In this document: one piece after another, positions 1 to 8,400 of the stretch
Layout: each line of letters starts with the position of its first letter
How positions within the stretch are numbered: position 1 is the first letter of the stretch
DNA from: an uncultured Clostridia bacterium
GTDB taxonomy: Bacteria; Bacillota; Clostridia; Christensenellales; UBA1242
Reading direction: 5' to 3'
Assembly (NCBI GenBank): GCA_947589025.1
Contig: CANQAY010000005.1
Coordinates: forward strand, 42,684 to 106,683
DNA length: 64,000 bases
Program-made: the position numbers and the translations under genes
The notes under the pieces: generated by a model
Databases searched by the model: none
Seen by the model: the letters and a program-made list of their open reading frames with translations, nothing else
What the model was told of the DNA's origin: nothing

Positions 1-75
1 ACAGGCGCAAAAGCATTTGGTGTTGGTTTTAAGTTCGGCATGAACTTCAAGCCCAATAACAACGTCGTATTCCAT
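1..75 (-). CDS. gatB: Asp/Glu-tRNA amidotransferase subunit B, N-terminal fragment (runs off window edge)
   Basis: Reverse strand from 75 reads MEYDVVIGLEVHAELKTNTKCFCAC, the conserved GatB N-terminus; ATG directly follows the gatA stop (TAGATG). Confidence 0.93.
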   Translation of the reverse strand, partial: MEYDVVIGLEVHAELKTNTKCFCAC

Positions 76-1497
76 CTATTTGCCCTCCTTATGTTTTTCC
101 ACAAAATCCGCCACCCTATAAAGCCTGCCTTCTTCAAAATGTGGGGCCAAAAATTGCATGCCAACTGGCATATTGTTTTTGCCCATGCAAAATGGCACAC
201 TAATTGCTGGCACACCCGTTATATTTGCGCTAACGGTAAACATATCTTCCATATAGGCGTCAACCGGGTTAACCTTTGCCCCAATTTTAAATGCCTCACC
301 TTTTGTGGATGGCATTAAAATAACATCGCAATTATTAAACGCTTTAAGCATATCTGCCCTAAGTTTTGCTTGCAAGCTGCGTGCCTTGTTGTAATATGCA
401 TCAAAATATCCGCTAGAAAGCACATAGTTGCCAAGCATAATGCGGCGTTTAACTTCTTTGCCAAATCCTTGGGTGCGGCTCTTTCTATAAATTTCTTCCA
501 AATTGCGGGCGTCTTTGTCCCTAAAAGTGTATTTAACGCCGTCATATCTTGCCAAATTGCTGGCAGCCTCGGCAGGTGCAATAATGTAATAAACCGGCAA
601 TGCCAACTCCATATTCTCCACCTCAACGGGCACAAGTTGGGCACCATGCTTAGTTAAAAATTGCTTCATTTTATTGTAATAGGCTTCACAATCCAGCCCT
701 TTCATCATCTTTTCAACCGAACTAATTACGCCAATTTTCATGCCGCGTATATCTTTATTTAAAAATGCGGTGTAGTTGGCAACTGGGGTGATATCGCTAG
801 TTTCGTCATTTTCGTCTCTGCCGGAAAGCACTTCCAACAGAATTGCGTTATCTTCAACCGACTTGGTTATTGGGCCAACTTGGTCTAACGAACTTGCAAA
901 GGCAATAACCCCATAGCGGGAAACCCTGCCGTAGGTTGGCTTAATGCCCACCGCCCCGCAGTAGGATGCCGGCTGACGGATTGACCCGCCCGTATCCGTG
1001 CCCAAAGCGGCGGCGCACAAATTGCCACCCACACTTGCCGCACTGCCACCCGAACTGCCGCCCGGCGAACGGGTTATATCAAACGGATTGAATGTTTTGC
1101 CATAATAACTTGTTTCCGTGCCGCTGCCCATAGCAAATTCGTCCATATTGGCGCGGGCAAACAAAACTGCCCCCTCGTTTAGCATTTTTTGTGCCACGGT
1201 GGAAGTGTACTCAGCAATATAATTTTCTAACATACGGCTGCCCGCACTTGCGTGTTTGCCTTTAACTAAAATATTATCCTTAATAATAATTGGCACGCCG
1301 GCAAGTTTACCGCTAAAACCCGATGCAATTTTTTTATCCATCTCACGCGCTTTAGTTAGTGCGTCAGCAAAAACTTCAACAACCGCGTTTAGTTTGCTGT
1401 TTTTTATTTCGTCAATATACGCTTTGGTTATTTGCTCGCTAGTAAGCTCGTGTTTTAAAATTTTTTCTCTAATCTCTTTAATGCCCAACTCTAACAT
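76..1497 (-). CDS. gatA: Asp-tRNA(Asn)/Glu-tRNA(Gln) amidotransferase subunit A
   Basis: 473 aa; amidase signature GGSSGGSAASV, upstream K in IIIKDNI, DTGGSIRQPASYCG. Confidence 0.98.
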   Translation of the reverse strand: MLELGIKEIREKILKHELTSEQITKAYIDEIKNSKLNAVVEVFADALTKAREMDKKIASGFSGKLAGVPIIIKDNILVKGKHASAGSRMLENYIAEYTSTVAQKMLNEGAVLFARANMDEFAMGSGTETSYYGKTFNPFDITRSPGGSSGGSAASVGGNLCAAALGTDTGGSIRQPASYCGAVGIKPTYGRVSRYGVIAFASSLDQVGPITKSVEDNAILLEVLSGRDENDETSDITPVANYTAFLNKDIRGMKIGVISSVEKMMKGLDCEAYYNKMKQFLTKHGAQLVPVEVENMELALPVYYIIAPAEAASNLARYDGVKYTFRDKDARNLEEIYRKSRTQGFGKEVKRRIMLGNYVLSSGYFDAYYNKARSLQAKLRADMLKAFNNCDVILMPSTKGEAFKIGAKVNPVDAYMEDMFTVSANITGVPAISVPFCMGKNNMPVGMQFLAPHFEEGRLYRVADFVEKHKEGK

Positions 1498-1499
1498 AA

Positions 1500-1784
1500 T
1501 TACTCCATAATTCTAGGCACAGAAAAGCAGCCCTTATTTTTGCTTGGTGCGTTAGATATAACTTCGGCTTGAGTTAGCCCCGGCTTGGCAACATCTTCAC
1601 GCAAGTTTGCCATATTTATAGATTGAATAAAACTTTTATCTTCCCCACTAACTTTTGCATTGTTAATTTGAGATGCAAACGCCACAATGCCGTCAAACTC
1701 GGTTAAAAAATTTTGGCGCTCTTGCTCAGTAAATTCAAGTTTAGATAGATCTTCTAAATGTTTAATTTCTTTAAGCGTAATCAT
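1500..1784 (-). CDS. gatC: Asp/Glu-tRNA amidotransferase subunit C
   Basis: 94 aa GatC-like (HLEDLSKLEFTEQE...LREDVAKPGLTQAEVISNAPSKNKGCFSVPRIME); SD AAAGGAG; directly upstream of gatA. Confidence 0.95.
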   Translation of the reverse strand: MITLKEIKHLEDLSKLEFTEQERQNFLTEFDGIVAFASQINNAKVSGEDKSFIQSINMANLREDVAKPGLTQAEVISNAPSKNKGCFSVPRIME

Positions 1785-1795
1785 AAAACTCCTTT

Positions 1796-1860
1796 AAATA
1801 AAAATCAAGGCGTGCGCCTTGAAACTTAAAAAGCAAAAGGCACACTAAAAATAGTGTTAA
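1796..1860 (-). promoter_or_regulatory. Putative transcription attenuator of gatCAB
   Basis: 1:2 ACACTA/TAGTGT (1857-1852 / 1847-1842); 2:3 antiterminator GTGTGCCTT/AAGGCGCAC (1845-1837 / 820-812 in the 1800s, i.e. 1820-1812; 9 bp, one G-U); 3:4 terminator TCAAGGC-GCAC-GCCTTGA (1822-1805) followed by TTTTTATTT. Confidence 0.7.
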
Positions 1861-1892
1861 ATGTTGTTATTATCATTAACCTTTATTTTCAT
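1857..1892 (-). CDS. Putative leaderless leader peptide MKIKVNDNNNI of gatCAB
   Basis: ATG AAA ATA AAG GTT AAT GAT AAT AAC AAC ATT TAA starts 6 nt after a perfect -10 (TATAAT); 4 Asn codons of 11; followed by attenuator-like hairpins. Confidence 0.6.
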   Translation of the reverse strand: MKIKVNDNNNI

Positions 1893-1898
1893 AATTTA

Positions 1899-1927
1899 AT
1901 TATAAATTAAATTTAACAATTTGTCAA
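1899..1927 (-). promoter_or_regulatory. Sigma-A promoter of gatCAB
   Basis: TTGACA (1927-1922), 17 nt spacer, TATAAT (1904-1899). Confidence 0.9.
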
Positions 1928-1945
1928 TAAAATGCTGCAAATATG

Positions 1946-2416
1946 TTAGCGGGTTGCTTTTATTTTTAAAAGATGCATAAGCAAAACAAACAAAATTAAC
2001 ACAATTATTTTAGAAAAATTAAACAAAATTTTAAAATTTTTGTTAAAAACAAAGCACATTTTGCCCAAAATTGCGTTAAATTTAACAATTTGTTTGTTTT
2101 TGGCGTTATCTCCAACGCAAATGTAAATGTTATCGTCTTTAACTTCCACAATGCGGTGGGTTATTATGCTGCCGCCTAAATTATACGCCACCACATCGCC
2201 CACATTATATTGCTTAGCGGGTTTAATAAGCAAAACATCCCCCACATTTATTGTGGGGGACATGCTTTGCGATTGCACGCTTAAAATTTTAAAATTGTTA
2301 ACTTTAAAAAATATTACAAAAACAATTAAAATAATACAAATTATGGCCAGCAAAATGGAAAACACATTTTTTAAATTAAATTTATTTTTTATGTTTTCCA
2401 TACGCCATTTACCCAT
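1946..2416 (-). CDS. Signal peptidase I, SipW/ER-like (S26)
   Basis: SQSMSPTINVGDVLLIKP (Ser nucleophile), GSIITHRIVEV (His in place of Lys), N- and C-terminal TM segments. Alternative start Met at 2401. Confidence 0.88.
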   Translation of the reverse strand: MGKWRMENIKNKFNLKNVFSILLAIICIILIVFVIFFKVNNFKILSVQSQSMSPTINVGDVLLIKPAKQYNVGDVVAYNLGGSIITHRIVEVKDDNIYICVGDNAKNKQIVKFNAILGKMCFVFNKNFKILFNFSKIIVLILFVLLMHLLKIKATR

Positions 2417-5400
2417 TTAAATAATTTAATTCAACTTGGCAGTTGCCATCCTTATTGCCAACCGCACCAAGGTTAACTTTTGTGCCAGAAATTGATGTTT
2501 GTTCTGCCACATTTTGAATGTTTGTTGTGCAAGCGGTAACCGTGCTGTTGTTGGTTAACTTGCCGGCAACCACACCTAAATATATATTATTTAAATTTAG
2601 CAAATTAAATTCAAAATTAACGTTGCATTTTGTGTTGGAAATTGTAACATTATTGCCAATTGCCACCATTCCGCCAACATTAAGCTCTCGCCCGCTGCGG
2701 CTTTCGGAAATTTTGCCCGTAACGGTGCAGCTTTCTATTGTCAATTTTTCCGCATTTGCCACAATGCCGCCCAAGTTTATTGGGTTAATGCCTTCAAAAT
2801 TGATGGTAACTTCGCAATTTTTAATGCCGTAGCTGTTGTTATCCGCCTTAAAGTGCGCAACTGCGCCGGCAACCGAATTAATTCTGCTTGAGCTGGTGCT
2901 TGTTAACACAAAATTAACCGTGCTGTTTTTAGTGCTAGAACTATCCACATTATAAAGCGTTATGTTGCTGTTAATTGCCTCACCAATTAGGCCGGCAATG
3001 TAAGATGTGCCAATTGTACTTAAGCCGTAATTAACCGTAAAGCCAACATAATCTGCACTGCCCACCAAGGCGCCTTCAATGGTAACATTTTCTGCTTTGC
3101 CGGCAATTGCGCCAAGGTAAATGCTTGGGGCTTCTTGCGTGCTGCCAGCAAGGTTAATAACAACATTGTTAATGTTAACGTTTTTAATTGTGGCATTGTT
3201 AATTTGGGCTGCCAAAACGCCATAAAACATGTTTCCCGTTAAATTGTTTGCGTTAATGGTTATATTTGTTGGTTGGCTGTTTTCTCCAATTGTTAAATCG
3301 CAAACTGTGGCTTGGCTTAACAACTTGTTAAATAAGCCAAATGAATTTACATCGTTTATTTCCATGCTTGGCAACAAAATTGCGTTGTTGTTGCCATAAA
3401 GCGTGCCCGAAAATTCGTTAGCAATTAAATATCCGTTTGCAATGCGGCTAATAATCTCTTCTTGCAAAGAGGCAAAATTTATGGTTTCAATTAATTTAAA
3501 CTTCATGTTTGGCTTTAACGAAACATTTAAAAGCTCTTGTGCGGTTTTAATTAAGTATGGCTCACTATCCGTGCCCTCGCCCGCGCTAAACATGTTAATT
3601 GTTTGGCTGGCGCTAAATGTTTTAATGCTAGAATACACCCCGCCGCGCACAACTTTAACCGAAACGCTTGTGTAAATGCCCATTGTTGTAGGTTCAAAAT
3701 AATAATAGTTGTTATATGTTTTATAACTTGTGGTTTCGCTAACCAGCGCGCTTTCGGTTACAATATCGCCACCCTGCAATTTAAATTTTTGAACGGTGTA
3801 ACTTATAATAAAGCTATCGCCATCTTGGGCGTCGGTTGGCGCCGTCCAATAATACACTGAGTGTGCGGCGTCATAATAAATTTCGCCAATTGGTTGTGGG
3901 CGAACAATTTCGTTTTCAAATTCTGCCTCGTTGCCGTTAAACACAAAGCCTTCTTCGTAGCCCACTGCCCTAATTTTTATTGTAAACGCGCCAGAAAGAT
4001 TATCTGGCAAAACAAGTTGGTTTTCGGTAACGGTTTCAATGTGATTTATTTCGCCGCCATCTGGCCCGGTGTAAACCAAATTAACTTTATAGCCTTGCGC
4101 GCTGTTAACATCCTGCCAAGTTATGCTGTTGCCCTGAACGGAAACCGATTTAACAACATCCAACTTAACAAATTGCCTTGTTGCCAAACTTCTTGCCGAG
4201 GTTAAAACAGAATCGTTGCCATTTGCGGTTATATACACATAATAGTTGCCAACTGGCAAGTCGATATCGTCAAAACTAAATTCCGCTTTGTCGGACAAAT
4301 AAGTTTTGTTGTCCGCACCCTGAATTTCAATTGTGTAATTTTTGGCATTATCAACCGCGGCCCAAGTTAAAACGCCGTTGTATGATACAATGCTGGAATT
4401 TTCAATTCGGTTAAGCCTTATTACCTTAACTGCGTTAGAATAATCACTGCTTACCAAATTTACACTGTTGCCGCGCACCATAATTTGCACCAACAAAGTT
4501 TGGCTGCCGTCCAACGTAATTTGTTCACGCGAGCCAACAACCGAATAAGTATCCAACAATTTATAGCTGCTTTCGTTAGATAGTGGCACTAAAATGGTGT
4601 AAATTTGCCCAACGGTATCTTGTGCAGTAATTTTTAATGTAATGTTAGGGTTTTCGGTTGTGTTAACCCAACTTAAGGCGCCATCTTTAACGGTTATTGC
4701 TGCGCCCTCTTGCTCGCTTAAGCCGTCAATTTTTTGAAAGTTTAAAACAAAATCTTCATCTGCCGTTTTATAATAATCGCCATTAATTAAGTTGGCGTTA
4801 TCGCCACCCATGGCGCGCACTTTTACGCTGTAACTTGCATTAGGTTGCAAGTTAAACCCTGCTGCCGGATTTTTTGGCACAATATAATAAAATTTGTTGC
4901 CTTCCACCCTAACATTTGGGTTAGATTTATCGTTTATATTAATAACGTATTTTGCAAAGGCTGCATCGCCACTTTCCAATGTAATTTCATAATAATTTGC
5001 ATAGTTTGTGCGCCTGTTGTTGGTGTAAGCAACATTTGCGGCAAGCTCGCCATTTTCAAGGGCAAAAATAACATCGCCCAACTTATAGCAAGTGTATTCG
5101 GTTGTTGGGTCTTTAGCGTCAAGCAAATAGTTTGCCTCTTCCGCGCTGCTGCCCGTGCCATAGCCCGCCAAGGTTTTAATTCTTATAACATTATCGCCAA
5201 CATCCAAATAACGAGAAATATCGTAAATTATATAATCGCTAATTTCTTTATTTGTAATTTCCAAATATAAATTGTTTGTGTTGCCCGTTATCTTTTTAGC
5301 CTCTTCCTCTTTGCCGCTATAATACAAATAAATTATGGTTGGGTTGGACATAACCCCGTTTTTATAAATTCGCAATTCGTAAACTGGGTAATCTATAACT

Positions 5401-8400
5401 CCGCCATCTCTGGTTGGTTGCAAATTTCTAAATTTAAGTAAGCCACTTTCCCCCGTGGCGGTAATTTCTTCATAGCGGGTAAAGTTTTCTGCGTTGGAAT
5501 AATCGGACGTTAAATAGCCCAAATTTTCAACCGAATCTCCACCCAAAACGCTTGCCGCCAAACTTATTGTGCCGCCCTGCGCAACCGGTATGGTTGCATA
5601 GTTTGAAGAGCTGTAAGTGTAGCTGCCCGTTTCTTTATTTAATGTGCAATTTATTGGGTAATAGAACACGCTATCACTATTTAAATTAATTGTGTTGTTT
5701 TCAAAAATGTTAAAGAATATTGAACTATCCCCAATTTTGTAAATAAATTTGCCATAAAGGCCGTCAAATTCGTTTAGCACATAATTTTCATTTGCTTTTA
5801 ACAGGCTATTAGGCTTATCAATTTCGCTTTTAAATGCGTAATAATCTAGCGCATAAATTTCATAGTCGTTTTTAGTGTGAGTTGTTGTGTTGGTTATGCT
5901 AACAACAATTTTATAAAAAGGTGCATGATTTAAAAATTCGTTAGTTTCGCCTTTAAAATTATAGTTTAAATCCAACGTGGTGGTTATTGGCGAATTTATG
6001 TTTATATCGTTAGTGTTAATTAAAAATTTAAATTGACCTTTGCCAACCTGCGTTAGGCTGGTTTTTAACTTTGTTGCGGTTAGGCTAGAAAGGTTTGTGG
6101 CTTGGCTTGAAGATATTATTGGCAAGTTGGCGTTATTGTTGCCGCGCAACCTAACGTTAACCGAATAATTGCCACCCTGCAAAAGTGAAAGCACTGCGCT
6201 GTCGTTAATGGTTATAATATATTTTCTTGTTGCGGTTAAAATTGCAATTTCTTTTTCCGTTGCGCTTTTAAATGAAGCTATAGATGAAAGGGTTGTCATT
6301 TGGCTATCGGCAAACTCGGTGTTGTTATATTCAAATTTTGTAATGCGGTTATTTGCGTCCACAAATTCCAATTCGGCATAGTTAAAGAACTTGTTTGCTT
6401 CAATAACAATAGAGCCATCGTCAATTAAAACAGCGTTGGCAGTTTGCATGCGGTAAACATACAGTTTTTCAGTTGTTCGGCTGTTTAAAACGTTAGATTT
6501 TGTGCTTATTGCTTGCACTGTTACTGCATAAAGCCCATCGGTAAAATCTGGGTTAGAAAAGTCAAACAAAGTGGTTTCGGCAGCAAGTGAATATCGGTTA
6601 ATTATGCTGGTAAAATCGTGGTTATAAACGGTAACTTTATAGCTTGTGGCATTGGCCTGGCCATCCCACGCCAAACTGCCCTTAACAACATAAACATTAG
6701 GCTCGTTTAAAATGGTAAATTCATAGCTGTAAGAATAAACTGAGCAAAGCAAGTTAACATCGGTTCTTGCGCTTGGCACCGACCTTACTGCAAACGAATA
6801 CGCCCCCGCTTTAAACACCACTTCGCTATCGTCCACCCTGCCGTTGCCGTCGGCATCGTAGCCATAAGGGAATTTTATTGAATTGTTGGCAATTATTAAA
6901 TTGTAAGAATAATAATTTTCGCCTTCCTTATATTTTAATTTGTCATCGTAAGAATAATAAGTTTCTTCATCGTAAGTTAGCTTAAACACATAGCCGCTGT
7001 TAACATCTTCTTCATTAAGTTTGTTTTGTTCGTTTGGCTGCCAATTAATGCTATCCAAACTTTCGTCATCCTCGGTTGGGGAAGATTGCTTGTTTAAATT
7101 TAAAGGTGCAAACACGCCATATGCTTCATATGCTAGCTCGTTAGAATTTATGAAATAGCTAGAAGTTTCTTCCGCTGGCTCAATTTGAATTGCAAAAGTA
7201 AATTGTTCGCGGCTTAATTGCCCGGCCAAATCGTTATAATTTAACACGCTGGATGGGTCAATTATGTAACTTTCATAATGAGTTTTTTCTCTTAAACTTT
7301 CGCTAGTTAATGCCAATTTAAAAGTTTTATTTGTGGTTACATTTTTAACAATAATATAGCAATTTGCATTGTCATCTTTTAAAAGCGCTTGCACATCGGC
7401 TGGCAAATAAACAACAATTTCACCATTTTCCGTTTTAACATCTGGCTTGCCAATTTTTGTTATGTTAATTGGGGAAGATAAATTAGAATTTGTGTATTTA
7501 ACTGCACCCGCGCTGCCAACGGCAACTGCGCGCACCACAACATTAAAACTGCCCACTTCGTTTTGCAAATCGAATTCGTTAGTTAAAATAAGTTCTTTGT
7601 TAATTTTTTCATACTGCCCCGATTCCAACTGCTTATAAACATCATAGCCGGCAACAAATTCGCTTGCAATGCTAAATGTTAAATTATTTCCGTCCACGCC
7701 AACATTGTTGCAAGTTATAAGTTTTTCTAGTTCAACTTCGTCACTAACAAGGCTATCAAACAATTGCACATCTTCAAAACTTGCGCTAGACAAAAGCTTA
7801 AGTGTAAAGTAAATTATACCTTCATAATCGTTGGCGTCGGTTATGTCGTCCACCCTTATGCTGTTGCTGGCGGTTGTAAATTGCATCGATTTAATTTCGT
7901 TTGTGCTATCCGCCTGTTTTTGATATGCGGTTAAAATATATTTAATGTCCGCCTCAATGCCGTCAAGTTGGGCAGAATAAGATAAAACAACCGAATTGTC
8001 TTCCCCTCCGTTATTTTTGCTGGCAACAAGTTCGGTTTTTGGCAAGCGCCTAAATTTAAACTCGCCAGACATATTTGCAATGGTTAATTTGCCATTTGGC
8101 TCTGGGTTTAAAATTATGGCTTGCAAGCTGTTTTCTTCTAACAAATTGGTTAAGTTATCTATATTAATGCGGATGTAATCGTTGTTAGCAACGCCCTCAA
8201 AACTATCCAAAACTTCGCCGTTTAGCAAAAGTTTGTAATTTTCAATTTTGCGGGTTTCAAGGTTAGAAATTAAAATTTCTTGGTTTTCCCTTAAAACATT
8301 AGGGGCGGAAATTAAGCTAATTTCTTGCTCGGCATCAAAATTGCTAAATGCCACAATGTCGTTGCCGGTGGAGTTGGTTTTATACATAACTTGCACGGTA

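Noticed and set aside
4845-5270. Long plus-strand ORFs opposite the giant genes (also 3861-4205, 48633-49097, 50865-51233 and others)
   Set aside because: Antisense to well-supported genes, composition typical of reverse-frame reading, no SD or family motifs.
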